NCBI GenBank assembly: GCA_050943135.1
Contig: JBMNOP010000005.1
Span: 160,175-224,174, forward strand
Reading direction: 5' to 3'
DNA from: RUG695 sp050943135
Lineage (GTDB): Bacteria > Planctomycetota > Planctomycetia > Pirellulales > Thermoguttaceae
Length of the DNA: 64,000 bases
Notes under the pieces: model-generated
Database searches by the model: none
Told to the model about the DNA's origin: nothing
Seen by the model: the letters and a program-made list of their open reading frames with translations, nothing else
Made by a program: the position numbers and the translations under genes
Part shown: positions 47,207-56,081 of the stretch, piece after piece
Position numbering within the stretch: the stretch's first letter is position 1
How the letters are laid out: each line of letters opens with the position of its first letter

Positions 47207-47295
47207 TTCTCGTTATCACTCCTCTCGGGTAAAGCGGTTTCGGTAAGCGGTTGTACGGAAATTTTCCGGTAATTTCGTGTTTTTCGGTTGTAGTC

Positions 47296-48933
47296 TTATT
47301 TGGAATTTCTTCTGAAGTAGTTGATCAAGGCGTCGGTCGAGGCGTCGTGCGAGGTGACTTCCCCGGCGCCGGTCAATTCCGGTAAAACGACTTTCGCCAA
47401 CTGTTTGCCGAGTTCCACGCCCATCTGGTCGAAGGAATTGATGTTCCAGAGGACCCCTTGCACGAAAATTTTCATCTCGTAGAGGGCGATCAGGTTACCC
47501 AGAACGCGCGGCGTCAGTTTTCGGAAGAAGATGGTATTGGTCGGGCGATTCCCCGGGAAGACTTTGGCCGGTGCCAGGCGCGCGGCTTCTTCGTCGGAAA
47601 GTCCTTTGTTTTTCAGTTCGGCGTAGGCTTCTTCCTTGGTCTTGCCGCGCATCAGTGCCTCGGTCTGCGCGATGAAGTTCGCGATCAGTTTCGCGTGATG
47701 GTCCCCGATCTTATTCTGTGTTTCGACCGGTGCGAGGAAATCGCACGGGATCAGCCTGGTTCCCTGATGGATCAGCTGATAGAACGCATGTTGTCCGTTC
47801 GTTCCCGGTTCCCCCCAGACGATCGGGCCGGTGGCATAGTCGACCGGACGGTTTTCTCGGTCAACGCGTTTGCCGTTGCTCTCCATATCTCCCTGCTGGA
47901 GATACGCGGCAAACCGATGAAGGTATTGGTCGTACGGAAGAACCGCCAGCGACTCGGCCCCGAAGAAGTTGTTATACCAAATTCCCAAAAGGGCCATCAG
48001 GATCGGGACGTTTTCGGCAAACGGCTTGGTGCGGAAAGCCACGTCGGTCTCGTGGGCTCCGGTAAGGAGTTCGACAAAATTATCGTACCCGACCGCCAAT
48101 ACGATCGAGAGGCCGATCGCGGACCAGAGAGAATAACGTCCGCCGACCCAGTTCCAGAACTCGAATATGTTTTTAGGATCAATTCCGAATTTCTCGGCCT
48201 CTTTGCGGTTCATCGAAAGGGCGACGAAATGTTTGGCGATCACCTCTTTGTTGCCGGCGGCTTTGAGCAGCCACTCGCGCGCGGAATTGGTGTTGGTCAT
48301 CGTCTCGAGGGTGGTGAACATTTTCGAGGCGATGATGAAAAGGGTTGTTTCCGGATCGAGATTTTTGAGTGTCTCGGCAATATGGGTGCCGTCGACGTTC
48401 GAGACAAAATGAACCCGCAGCCGCGTATGATATGGCTTTAACGCTTCGGTGACCATATAGGGGCCCAGATCGGACCCACCGATTCCGATGTTGACCGCGT
48501 CGGTAATCGGTTTGCCCGTCCAGCCGGTCCAACTGCCGGAGAGGACCTTCTCGCTGAACGTCTTCATCTTGGCCAGAACTGCGTTGACTTTCGGCATCAC
48601 GTCTTCGCCGTCGACATAGACCGGCGTATTGCTCCGGTTCCGTAGCGCGGTGTGAAGGACGGCGCGCCGTTCGGTGACGTTGATCTTCTCGCCGGTGAAC
48701 ATCGCCTCGATCTTTTCGCTCAGACGGGCCTCCTCGGCCAGGGCCAGAAGGAGATGAACCGTCTGGTCGGTGATCAGATTTTTCGAATAGTCGAAGAGGA
48801 TATCGTTCCACAAGATCGAAAATTTCTCGAACCGTTTCGGATCGGCGGCGAACATTTCGCGCATCGAGAAGTTTTCGGCGATTTTTTTATGTTCGGCGAG
48901 GGCTTGCCACGCGGGGGTTTCTGTCGGTCTCAT
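47296..48933 (-). CDS. pgi: Glucose-6-phosphate isomerase
   Basis: Pgi interconverts glucose 6-phosphate and fructose 6-phosphate. The 545-residue length matches the long E. coli-type form. Signatures are NIGIGGSDLGPYMVTEAL, FIIASKMFTTLETMTN, WVGGRYSLWSAIGLS and NSFDQMGVELGKQL with the catalytic-site Lys. It is followed by pgk on the same strand. The end of coaC lies about 84 nt upstream, so the two blocks may be separate units. Confidence 0.97.
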   Translation of the reverse strand: MRPTETPAWQALAEHKKIAENFSMREMFAADPKRFEKFSILWNDILFDYSKNLITDQTVHLLLALAEEARLSEKIEAMFTGEKINVTERRAVLHTALRNRSNTPVYVDGEDVMPKVNAVLAKMKTFSEKVLSGSWTGWTGKPITDAVNIGIGGSDLGPYMVTEALKPYHTRLRVHFVSNVDGTHIAETLKNLDPETTLFIIASKMFTTLETMTNTNSAREWLLKAAGNKEVIAKHFVALSMNRKEAEKFGIDPKNIFEFWNWVGGRYSLWSAIGLSIVLAVGYDNFVELLTGAHETDVAFRTKPFAENVPILMALLGIWYNNFFGAESLAVLPYDQYLHRFAAYLQQGDMESNGKRVDRENRPVDYATGPIVWGEPGTNGQHAFYQLIHQGTRLIPCDFLAPVETQNKIGDHHAKLIANFIAQTEALMRGKTKEEAYAELKNKGLSDEEAARLAPAKVFPGNRPTNTIFFRKLTPRVLGNLIALYEMKIFVQGVLWNINSFDQMGVELGKQLAKVVLPELTGAGEVTSHDASTDALINYFRRNSK

Positions 48934-49017
48934 TCTCTCCTCTGTCGTTGGTTTTCGACGTAGGTTTGTTCGGCGAAAGGGGGTATTTCGCCTTCCCGTC
49001 GGTGCCGCGGCGGGGCG

Positions 49018-49575
49018 TTATTTCTTTGGCGTAACCCCGAGAATTTCCAGGATCGCCCGACGGAGCGTCTCCGGTTCGGCCATGCGGCCGATCCCTTCCT
49101 CTCCGCACGCGAGATGCCCGGTCTCGGGCCCGACGAAGTGGAAGCCATCTTCGCGCAACCGGACGATGTTCCGCTGTGTTGCGGGTTTGGACCACATCAC
49201 GCGGTTCATCGCGGGAGCCAGAAGGATCGGGCCTTCAAAGGCAAGAATCGTCGTCGAAAGAAGATCGTCGGCGATGCCGTTTGCGGCTTTCGCGAGAATA
49301 TCGGCCGTGGCGGGCGCAATGCAGAAGATACGTACGTTTTTGCCGACGCCGATATGCGGATGGGCCGATTCGGGATCGTTCCAGAGGGAAAGACGAACCG
49401 GTTCCCCCGAAAGGGAACGGAAGGTTTGGGGGGCCACGAGTTTGGTTGCGGCTTCGGTCATCATCACCGAGACACGGGCGCCGTCGGCGGCAAGACGACT
49501 GACAAGCGTCGCCGTCTTAAACGCCGCGATCCCGCCGGTGACCCCAATCAGAATTTCCGCCCCTTGCAATATCAT
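49018..49575 (-). CDS. coaC: Phosphopantothenoylcysteine decarboxylase-type flavoprotein (CoaC domain only)
   Basis: This HFCD-family flavoprotein decarboxylates 4'-phosphopantothenoylcysteine in coenzyme A synthesis. I start at ATG 49575, which has AAAGGA upstream and leads to ILIGVTGGIAAFKTA; the in-frame start at 49635 adds a polar extension. The 185-residue product has the FMN-binding GVTGGIAAFK, HIGVGKNV with the active-site His, and LLAPAMNRVMW. Most bacteria fuse this to the CoaB synthetase; here CoaB is missing and must be encoded elsewhere. It closes the yicC-gmk-rpoZ-coaC cluster. Confidence 0.9.
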   Translation of the reverse strand: MILQGAEILIGVTGGIAAFKTATLVSRLAADGARVSVMMTEAATKLVAPQTFRSLSGEPVRLSLWNDPESAHPHIGVGKNVRIFCIAPATADILAKAANGIADDLLSTTILAFEGPILLAPAMNRVMWSKPATQRNIVRLREDGFHFVGPETGHLACGEEGIGRMAEPETLRRAILEILGVTPKK

Positions 49576-49618
49576 GTCGATCCTTTGCCTTATGCCCGTT
49601 CGCTCGGTTTTCGGTGGT

Positions 49619-49927
49619 TCAGTCCCCTTCGGCACTGAATTCCGGTGTTGCCTCGGTGTCGAAACGGAATGCGGTGCTTACGGGCGCATCCGGATTTTCC
49701 AGCGCGGCGCCGTTACGGTAGTAGGAGTCACCGTTGGTATCGAGATAGATTTTATCTTCGACGATTTCCTGAATGACCAGTTCGAGCTTGCTCTTGGATC
49801 CGTCGCTTTTCACGAACGAGGCAGCACCCTTGTTCAGGTAGACCAGTCGCTTCTGGATTAGTGCGGTGAGCCGAAAACGCCCGCCGACTTTTTCAATGAG
49901 TTTTTCATCACGCAATTCGTCGATCAT
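49619..49927 (-). CDS. rpoZ: DNA-directed RNA polymerase omega subunit
   Basis: The 102-residue protein has the N-terminal omega signature with KVGGRFRLTALIQKRLVYLN and a conserved VIQEIVEDKIYL segment. The C-terminal 25 residues are unique and acidic. Omega helps assemble the polymerase core. Its place between gmk and coaC is the usual one in many bacteria, which supports the call despite low overall similarity. Confidence 0.9.
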   Translation of the reverse strand: MIDELRDEKLIEKVGGRFRLTALIQKRLVYLNKGAASFVKSDGSKSKLELVIQEIVEDKIYLDTNGDSYYRNGAALENPDAPVSTAFRFDTEATPEFSAEGD

Positions 49928-50023
49928 GGTTAAACGCTCCGAAATAAAGTGATTCCATTTTTTGTGTAGCCTGCTGCGCCGTGCGCCTTCATACGGTGGG
50001 TAAGAACGACGGCCACCGGCAGG

Positions 50024-50629
50024 TCAGCTTTTTCGTAGAACTTCCGTCAGATCGGCCTCGGCCTGTTCCAGCCGGTCGTTGACGATACGGTATTTGTAAT
50101 CTTTGGCTTTCGCCAACTCCGCCTCAGCCTGACGAAGTCGTTGGCCGAGCGACTCTTCGCTTTCGGTTTTCCGATGCCGGAGACGCTTTTCGAGAACCGG
50201 GGGTTCGGGCGGTTCGATGAAGATCGTAACGGCGTCGGGGAACGTTTTGAGAACCTCTTCGGCGCCTTTGACGTCGATCTCCAAGACGACCCAATTTCCG
50301 CTCTCCAATTCCCGGAGGACCGGTTCGGTCAGGGTACCGTAGAGCGCTCCGCCGGAATAGACTTCGAACGATTCGAGAAATTCCCCCCGCTCGCGTCGGG
50401 CGAGGAATTCTTCACGGCTCATAAAACGGTAATCGACCCCATCCCGCTCGGTGGGCCGCCTCTCGCGGGTGGTGGCCGAGACGCTCATCACCAGCGGAAA
50501 CTCGCCGCTGCGGCGAACGCGGCGGATCAACGTCCCTTTGCCGACTCCCGAAGGACCGGAAATGATGATCAGTTTGCCACTCTGTTTTCCGGAAATCGTT
50601 CCGGAAGAGCCGGATGGGGTTGACGTCAC
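50024..50629 (-). CDS. gmk: Guanylate kinase
   Basis: Gmk phosphorylates GMP to GDP. The 201-residue protein has the P-loop SGPSGVGKGTL, MSVSATTRERRPTERDGVDY for GMP binding, FLESFEVYSGGALYGT and the lid IFIEPPEPPVLEKRLRHR. It follows yicC by 18 nt and precedes rpoZ by 96 nt, the common bacterial order. The short N-terminal Ser/Gly extension (MTSTPSGSSGTISGKQSG) is not part of the family core. Confidence 0.96.
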   Translation of the reverse strand: MTSTPSGSSGTISGKQSGKLIIISGPSGVGKGTLIRRVRRSGEFPLVMSVSATTRERRPTERDGVDYRFMSREEFLARRERGEFLESFEVYSGGALYGTLTEPVLRELESGNWVVLEIDVKGAEEVLKTFPDAVTIFIEPPEPPVLEKRLRHRKTESEESLGQRLRQAEAELAKAKDYKYRIVNDRLEQAEADLTEVLRKS

Positions 50630-50647
50630 CTGACGCCTCCATTGGGT

Positions 50648-51532
50648 TTATTCGACATTTTGAACCATCTCGCGGATCTTTTCCACAATCGTTTTTATAT
50701 CAACGACCCGGTGGGTGATCTCCGAAAAATTTGCTTTGGAACCGATTGTGTTGACTTCGCGGAATATCTCTTGGGTCAGAAAATCGAGCCGTTTGCCGCA
50801 AGGGGCAGACATTTTCATAGCTTCGTCGAACTGCTCCAAGTGGGAACGGAATCGGACGATTTCTTCGGAAATGTCCGACTTGTCGACGAACAGGGCAATC
50901 TCGCGGACGAAATCGTTCTCGTCGGCTGTCAGATGGTGTTCGGCCATGACCGCCGAGACGCGCTCGAGAAGCTTTTCGCGGTACCGGGCCGAAACCTGCG
51001 GCACAAGCGACGCGATCTTATCGATCTGTTCGGTTAGGTCGGCACAGTAGGCGCGCAGAGCCTTTTCCATCTCGTTCCCTTCCCGCGAACGCATTCGCTC
51101 CAGAGCCAGGAGCGCCTGCCCGATGTTCTCTTGAACTGCTTCCCAGGCCGCGTCGGCATCTTCGCCCTCGGCTGACTCGTCGATCACGCCCGGGAGACGG
51201 AGGTAGTCAGAGAGATTCCCCAGCTGAACTCCCGCCCCCTCGGCAGAGGCGGCGACCTCCCGGACACGGCCGAGATAATAGGCGAGCGAGGCGTCGTCGA
51301 TCTGAAAGCGGGACCGGCCCGATTCGCGTCGGATTCTGAGCTGAACGTTAATCGTACCGCGGTCGATTTTCGAGCGCAGAAGCGACTCGAGTTTCGTTTC
51401 CAAGGACGAAAAGCCGTCAGAAATCCGGAGGGCGGTCTTAAAATAACGATTGTTGACCGTTTTGATCTCTGACGCGACCAGATAACCGTTCCGTCGGGTA
51501 TTCGCCCCGCCGAAGCCTGTCATACTCAGCAA
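50648..51532 (-). CDS. yicC: YicC/YloC family endoribonuclease
   Basis: The 294-residue protein begins with MLSMTGFGGANTRRNG and has the family's KTVNNRYF near the start. The C-terminal region is AMKMSAPCGKRLDFLTQEIF with REVNTIGSKAN, typical of the YicC/DUF1732 domain. YicC of E. coli cleaves RNA and helps degrade certain small RNAs. It is the first gene of yicC-gmk-rpoZ-coaC. Confidence 0.95.
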   Translation of the reverse strand: MLSMTGFGGANTRRNGYLVASEIKTVNNRYFKTALRISDGFSSLETKLESLLRSKIDRGTINVQLRIRRESGRSRFQIDDASLAYYLGRVREVAASAEGAGVQLGNLSDYLRLPGVIDESAEGEDADAAWEAVQENIGQALLALERMRSREGNEMEKALRAYCADLTEQIDKIASLVPQVSARYREKLLERVSAVMAEHHLTADENDFVREIALFVDKSDISEEIVRFRSHLEQFDEAMKMSAPCGKRLDFLTQEIFREVNTIGSKANFSEITHRVVDIKTIVEKIREMVQNVE

Positions 51533-51558
51533 AGCAGTTTCCTTTCCGGAAAGTCGGA

Positions 51559-51954
51559 CTATTCGGCCGACGGTGCCGTGCCACTTGCAGGGACGGCATC
51601 ACCGGCCGGAACCGATTCGGTGGCCACGGGAGCGGCGGCATTGATGCCGGGCTCGGCGGTGGGAGTTTCGGTCGCCGCTGCGGGGGCCTCATCGACCAAC
51701 ATCCGCCCTTTGCTCGTCTTCTTGAAGACGTAACCGCCGGCAATACAAAGGACGAACCAGATAATGGCCGTCCAAACGGTGATCCGCACGAACACGTCGC
51801 TCGACTTGGCACCGAACGCGCTGTTGCCCCCCATGCCGCCGAACGCACCGACCAATCCCCCGCCTTTTCCGCGTTGCAGGAGGATGATCAGGAGCATAAA
51901 GAGCATCAGAACGACCATAAAGACGTACAGAAGCGCTTGCAAAACAGAAATCAT
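51559..51954 (-). CDS. secG: Preprotein translocase subunit SecG
   Basis: The 131-residue protein has the two SecG membrane helices: YVFMVVLMLFMLLIILLQRG (about 8-28), then the glycine-rich loop GGGLVGAFGGMGGNSAFG, and TAIIWFVLCIAGGYVF. A Pro/Ala/Glu tail of about 50 residues follows, longer than in E. coli. SecG assists SecYE in protein export. It lies between tpiA, 72 nt upstream, and yicC, 26 nt downstream. Confidence 0.92.
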   Translation of the reverse strand: MISVLQALLYVFMVVLMLFMLLIILLQRGKGGGLVGAFGGMGGNSAFGAKSSDVFVRITVWTAIIWFVLCIAGGYVFKKTSKGRMLVDEAPAAATETPTAEPGINAAAPVATESVPAGDAVPASGTAPSAE

Positions 51955-52026
51955 GCTTTCACTTTTCCTCTGTGAAAAATTTGATTTTCCCGGTAACGGC
52001 GTCTCGGATTATCTTGCGACGGAACA

Positions 52027-52794
52027 CTATTTCTTGATCGAACGGCAGGCGTTGATGATCCCCATGAAGGCATCGACCTTCAGGGAGGCTCCGCCGACGA
52101 GCGCGCCGTCGATATCGGGTTTCGAAAGGAGTTCTTGGGCGTTGTCGGCCTTGACGCTGCCGCCGTATTGGATACGGACGACATCGGCAACCTCTTTGCC
52201 GTAACGTTCGGTCATCAGGGCACGCAGATCGGCGTGGACTTCCTGAGCCTGTTCGGGGGTAGCGACTTTTCCGGTGCCGATTGCCCAGACCGGTTCGTAT
52301 GCGATCACGCATTTTTTCATGTCGTCGGCGGAAACACCGGAGAGCGAACCGTCAAACTGACGGCGGTTCACGAGGTTCGTGACACCCGCTTCCCGTTCGG
52401 AAAGGAGCTCGCCGACGCAGACGATCGGGGTCAGGCCGGCGGCCAGTACGGCATGGACCTTTTTGTTGACCAGTTCGCTCGATTCGCCCATGATGTGGCG
52501 GCGTTCGCTGTGCCCGAGGATGACATACCTGCAACCGAAATCGGCGAGCATGGCGGTTTCGATTTCACCGGTGAAGGCGCCCGCTTTTTCGAAATAGACG
52601 TTTTGCGCGCCGTAACCGATGTTCGAACCGTTCAGGATTTCGGCGACAGCCGGGACATAGAGGTATGGGGGGCAGACGGCGATATCGACTTCATCGACCC
52701 TGGCGGCCTCGTTCTTAAGACCTTTGGCAAGCGCTTTCGCGGAGTCGAGTTTCATGTTCATCTTCCAGTTACCGGCAATAAAAAGTCTGCGCAT
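52027..52794 (-). CDS. tpiA: Triosephosphate isomerase
   Basis: TpiA interconverts dihydroxyacetone phosphate and glyceraldehyde 3-phosphate. The 255-residue protein from ATG 52794 (with GAGGA upstream) has GNWKMN with the catalytic Lys, LGHSERR with the catalytic His, and AYEPVWAIGTGKVATPEQ with the catalytic Glu and lid. An upstream extension to 53073 is open but does not fit the family. The adjacent secG follows by 72 nt, a pair seen in many bacteria. Confidence 0.97.
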   Translation of the reverse strand: MRRLFIAGNWKMNMKLDSAKALAKGLKNEAARVDEVDIAVCPPYLYVPAVAEILNGSNIGYGAQNVYFEKAGAFTGEIETAMLADFGCRYVILGHSERRHIMGESSELVNKKVHAVLAAGLTPIVCVGELLSEREAGVTNLVNRRQFDGSLSGVSADDMKKCVIAYEPVWAIGTGKVATPEQAQEVHADLRALMTERYGKEVADVVRIQYGGSVKADNAQELLSKPDIDGALVGGASLKVDAFMGIINACRSIKK

Positions 52795-52986
52795 TTTCGT
52801 CCTCGTCAAACATTGATTTGATTTTGAGAAAACCCCGGCGGTCTGCTTTTGTACGAACCGAGGGAAACATAAAGTTGCTCCTCCATATCGTAAGGGAAAA
52901 AGGGGTTCGACGCAAGGGGGGGAAGGGGTCGCGACCGCGCAGCGAACACCGCCGCGCCCGGGTTGAACGGGGAGCCGCGGCAAAGT
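52795..52986. other. Divergent intergenic region between tpiA and yacG
   Basis: No gene is visible. On the minus strand TTGCGT, a 17-nt spacer and TACGAT (near 52880-52910) may serve tpiA. A run of seven G (about 52917-52923) lies in the middle. The yacG promoter begins at 52987. Confidence 0.4.
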
Positions 52987-53015
52987 TTGACGTCTTGTGC
53001 TTTTGGCACTATAAT
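52987..53015 (+). promoter_or_regulatory. Near-consensus promoter of the yacG gene
   Basis: TTGACG (52987-52992), a 17-nt spacer and TATAAT (53010-53015) match the sigma-70 consensus at all but one position. The site is 88 nt before the yacG start. Confidence 0.8.
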
Positions 53016-53103
53016 TGAGTCCGATTTCTCCGTTGCCGTTCCCCGAAGATGGGGGACGGGCGGCGGAGAGCAAATCCGAATTACAGAGAGAATCCTACGA
53101 AAG

Positions 53104-53265
53104 ATGAAATGTCCGATCTGCGGGCGACCCATTGGCCCGGAATCTGCCGAGGCGTTCCCGCCGTTTTGTTCGAAACGGTGTCAAACGATCGATCTGAAAC
53201 GCTGGCTCAATGAGGAATACCCTTTTCTTTCCGATAAAAACGATGAAGATGATGATTCGGAATAG
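53104..53265 (+). CDS. yacG: YacG-type DNA gyrase inhibitor, zinc-binding
   Basis: The 53-residue protein has the YacG zinc site, CPICG near the start and FCSKRC further on, and ends in an acidic tail DKNDEDDDSE. Characterised YacG proteins bind the GyrB C-terminal domain and block DNA binding. The start at 53104 gives MKCPICG, the family's usual beginning; a longer upstream frame is not supported. It is followed 26 nt later by the membrane protein gene. Confidence 0.88.
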   Translation: MKCPICGRPIGPESAEAFPPFCSKRCQTIDLKRWLNEEYPFLSDKNDEDDDSE

Positions 53266-53291
53266 GGAAATCGCCGAAAGTTGGGGAACCG

Positions 53292-54368
53292 ATGAAAACG
53301 ATTGAAGATTTAGACAGCGGAACAATCCGCCGTATTGACTGGCAGGAACTCCTTCCGGGAGTTCTCCTTTTCCGAGCACTGGTTCAGGCGTTCCGCTTGG
53401 GGCCGATCCTTTCGGGAACGTTCATCATCTTTTTGGCGATGTTCACGATGGGGAAATTCCCTCCCACACTCGATTTTTTGGTGATCCTTTTCCGCTCGCG
53501 CGTCTACCCCCTGATCCCCTGTCCCCGAGCGTTCGGGTTCGGCATTTTCCTCTTTCTGGTATCGGTGTCGTTCTTGTGGCTCTTCCTGGCCCGGCGCGGC
53601 GCGTTCCGGCTGGTAACCACCGAGCGTGTTCCCCTCGGGCAGGGGTTGCGATTTTCCTTCGACCGTCTTTTTTCATTCTTGCTGTCGTTCTCGGTTCCGC
53701 TGTCGATACTGGTGATCGGCCTGATCGCTCTGAGATACTGCGGGGCTCATCCCGGGTTTTTCACGCTTGGGACACCCGTTTGCCTTGTGTGGGCGATCCT
53801 TCTCGTTGCGATCGCGGTCGGGACGCTGCTTGGTATCCCCTTGATGGCAGCGGCGGTCGCCGTTGACAACTGTGACGGGTACGACGCTTTTTCGCGCGCG
53901 AGCGCCTTTATTGTCCAACGGCCGTTCTACCTGCTCACCTATCTGGTGCCGACCGTGCTTTTCGGCGCCGTGGGGTACTTCGTTTTACGGGGTGGCGTCT
54001 TTTTGACGTCTGCCCTCTGCGATATCATCAACGCGACCGGGGTCGGAACCGACTCCCTTATTTCAGACAACCTTTGGTCCCTCTTCTGGTGGACCGGTCT
54101 GGTAATACTCCCTTACGGATTCCTTTGCGGTTACATCTGTTACGCGGGGCTGGCCCTTTATTTGATTTTACGGAAAAACCTTTACGGGGTCGCGTTCGAT
54201 CGAATCTTCCGCGAGTCGGACAACGGGGAAATCCACCGGCTTCGCCCGATCCTTCGCGACGAAGCGGGGGCTCCCGAGATTGTACCGGACGACCCGACCG
54301 AATCGATAGCCCCGACCGAACCAGCCAAGGAACCTACCGAAGCCGGGGAGGCGCGCGAAGGTGCCTAA
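53292..54368 (+). CDS. Polytopic membrane protein of unknown function
   Basis: The 358-residue product has about six hydrophobic segments, for example LSGTFIIFLAMFTMGKF, FGIFLFLVSVSFLWLFLA, LVWAILLVAIAVGTLLGIPL and LVIILPYGFLCGY-like LVILPYGFLCGYICYAG. It ends in an acidic, Pro/Glu-rich tail. The pattern FRALVQAFRLG followed by paired helices recalls membrane proteins of unknown function in other Planctomycetota. I do not assign a role. It is in a likely yacG-53292-GTPase operon, overlapping the GTPase gene by 8 nt. Confidence 0.75.
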   Translation: MKTIEDLDSGTIRRIDWQELLPGVLLFRALVQAFRLGPILSGTFIIFLAMFTMGKFPPTLDFLVILFRSRVYPLIPCPRAFGFGIFLFLVSVSFLWLFLARRGAFRLVTTERVPLGQGLRFSFDRLFSFLLSFSVPLSILVIGLIALRYCGAHPGFFTLGTPVCLVWAILLVAIAVGTLLGIPLMAAAVAVDNCDGYDAFSRASAFIVQRPFYLLTYLVPTVLFGAVGYFVLRGGVFLTSALCDIINATGVGTDSLISDNLWSLFWWTGLVILPYGFLCGYICYAGLALYLILRKNLYGVAFDRIFRESDNGEIHRLRPILRDEAGAPEIVPDDPTESIAPTEPAKEPTEAGEAREGA

Positions 54369-55515
54369 ACCGTTTTCGATCTTGCGACTGACGCCGGAAG
54401 GACGGGGGGGGATCGGCTCGCTCCTCCTTTCGGGACCGGGGGCCGAAGAAGCGTTTCTGACCTTCTTCACCTTTCCGGGGGGTCGCCTCTGCACGTCCGC
54501 CGACCTGACCGCCCGTCGCGACCGGCCGATTTTCGGGCATTTTGCTCTTGGCGCCACGACGCGTGAAGAGATCCTTGTGCGTGCCGTCTCGCCCACCGAA
54601 ATCGAGATCCATTCGCATGGAGGGGAAGCGATTCGTTCGGCGTTCTTACGCGTTTTGACGGGGGCGGGGGGCGAACTTCGGGTCGACGAGCCCCCGCGTT
54701 GGGACGTGCCGGCCACCGAAGGACGACCCGACTTTGTCGCGGATGCGCGACGCCTTCTTCCCTACGCGCGAACCGAACGGATGGCGCGTCTTCTGCTGGA
54801 ACAGATCGACGGGGCACCGCGGCGATTCTTTCGGGAACTCGAGTCCCTCGGAGCGGACGAGCGTGCCGGCAAATTACGGCGCGCCCAAGCTCTTGCGGCG
54901 ATCGGTCGGGCGTTTTACTCGCCGCCGCGGGTGCTCCTTCTCGGCCCGGTGAACGCCGGAAAGAGTTCGCTCCTCAACGCGCTTCTGGGATTCGATCGGG
55001 CGCTTGTCGACCCGACGGCGGGAACGACGCGCGATGCCGTCTCGGTCGAGACGGTTCTTGGCGGTCTGCCGATCCTTCTGAGCGACACGGCGGGGGTTCG
55101 TGAACGAGCCGGTACATTGGAACGGCTCGGGATCGAACGGATTGTTCCCCTTCTGAAAAACGCCGACCTCCTGCTGATGGTCTTCGACATTACCGCGCCG
55201 GGTGAAAATCCCCCCATCGAATTCGCCGACGCGCTACGCCGGACAGCCTCGACCTCCCTTTCTCCGCCCGCCGCCGGGAAGACGCTTTGGGTACTCAACA
55301 AGAGCGACCTGCCCGCCGCCTCGCGCAACCCGTTCTGGAAATCGTTTCGTGTCGAGGGGGACGAGCCGATCCTGACCGACGCACGTTCCGCCGACTCTGT
55401 TGCCCTGCTTGGGAAGCGGCTTATCGAAAAGCTCTTTATCACTCTTCCGCAAGCCGGGGAATTCGTCCCGCTCACCGCCGGGCAGCTTGCCTATTGCCGG
55501 GAACGGTGCGTCTGA
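54361..55515 (+). CDS. MnmE/TrmE-like GTPase lacking the C-terminal domain
   Basis: The 384-residue protein starts with GTG at 54361 and has an N-terminal part like the MnmE folate-binding domain (GGIGSLLLSGPG, EIEIHSHGGE). The G domain shows GPVNAGKSSLLNALLG (P-loop), TAGTTRDAVS, LLSDTAGVRE and NKSDLP. MnmE would continue about 70-90 residues to a C-terminal Cys-Gly-Lys motif needed for tRNA wobble-uridine modification; here the protein ends CRERCV. It may be a regulatory or different-function relative. It overlaps the membrane protein gene by 8 nt, so it may be co-regulated with it. Confidence 0.8.
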   Translation: MPKPFSILRLTPEGRGGIGSLLLSGPGAEEAFLTFFTFPGGRLCTSADLTARRDRPIFGHFALGATTREEILVRAVSPTEIEIHSHGGEAIRSAFLRVLTGAGGELRVDEPPRWDVPATEGRPDFVADARRLLPYARTERMARLLLEQIDGAPRRFFRELESLGADERAGKLRRAQALAAIGRAFYSPPRVLLLGPVNAGKSSLLNALLGFDRALVDPTAGTTRDAVSVETVLGGLPILLSDTAGVRERAGTLERLGIERIVPLLKNADLLLMVFDITAPGENPPIEFADALRRTASTSLSPPAAGKTLWVLNKSDLPAASRNPFWKSFRVEGDEPILTDARSADSVALLGKRLIEKLFITLPQAGEFVPLTAGQLAYCRERCV

Positions 55516-55544
55516 TTCGGATCTCTCCCCGTCGGAAAATGTTC

Positions 55545-55567
55545 CGGGGTTCGGGCCCGTTTTTTTT
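55545..55567 (+). terminator. Possible terminator after the GTPase gene
   Basis: A short CGGG/CCCG stem (55545-55548 and 55556-55559) is followed by eight Ts. It lies in the convergent gap to the yraN gene. The stem is weak. Confidence 0.45.
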
Positions 55568-55589
55568 GAATTGCGGAACACGTCGCATT

Positions 55590-56051
55590 TCAGAATGCGT
55601 CTTTGATGTGATTGACGAGCGGCTCTTTTCCTTCGGCCGATACGATGACGACGATATCGAATCGGCACGGGGTTTCGCGATCAAGCCCGCGCCAACGAAG
55701 ATACTCGTTTTTGGCACGTTTCATGCGGTTTTGCCGCTGGGTCGGCACCTCGGTGTAAGGGTCGGTATACCCTTCTTCCCGTCGGGTTTTTACCTCGACG
55801 AAGACGAGCCTGTTTCGATCGCGGGCAATGATGTCGATTTCGCAGGAGGGGAGCGCGAGATTTCGTTCGAGGATTTTCCAACCCGCCTTTTTAAAACGTG
55901 CCGCCGCCAGATTTTCCCCCTCAATCCCGAGCCGATCTTTGGCGCGGGGGGCTTTTGACTGCCGCTTCGTTCGGGGAATGACCGTCGGGTCTTCCTTTCC
56001 GTTCCAGATCAGTTCGCCGACGAGCGCGTGGAGAAACTCGAAAAAACGCAT
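55590..56051 (-). CDS. yraN: UPF0102/YraN family putative endonuclease
   Basis: The last 110 of 153 residues match the YraN/UPF0102 restriction-endonuclease-like fold: GIEGENLAAARFKKAGWKIL, then SCEIDIIARD and VFVEVKTRR with the catalytic Asp, Glu and Lys. The N-terminal 40 residues are basic. A DNA-processing or repair role is assumed for the family. The gene is convergent with the GTPase gene and lies 30 nt after rsgA, so the two may be co-transcribed. Confidence 0.9.
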   Translation of the reverse strand: MRFFEFLHALVGELIWNGKEDPTVIPRTKRQSKAPRAKDRLGIEGENLAAARFKKAGWKILERNLALPSCEIDIIARDRNRLVFVEVKTRREEGYTDPYTEVPTQRQNRMKRAKNEYLRWRGLDRETPCRFDIVVIVSAEGKEPLVNHIKDAF

Positions 56052-56081
56052 GGTTGTTGTTCGGAAGGATTGAGCGGTCGG

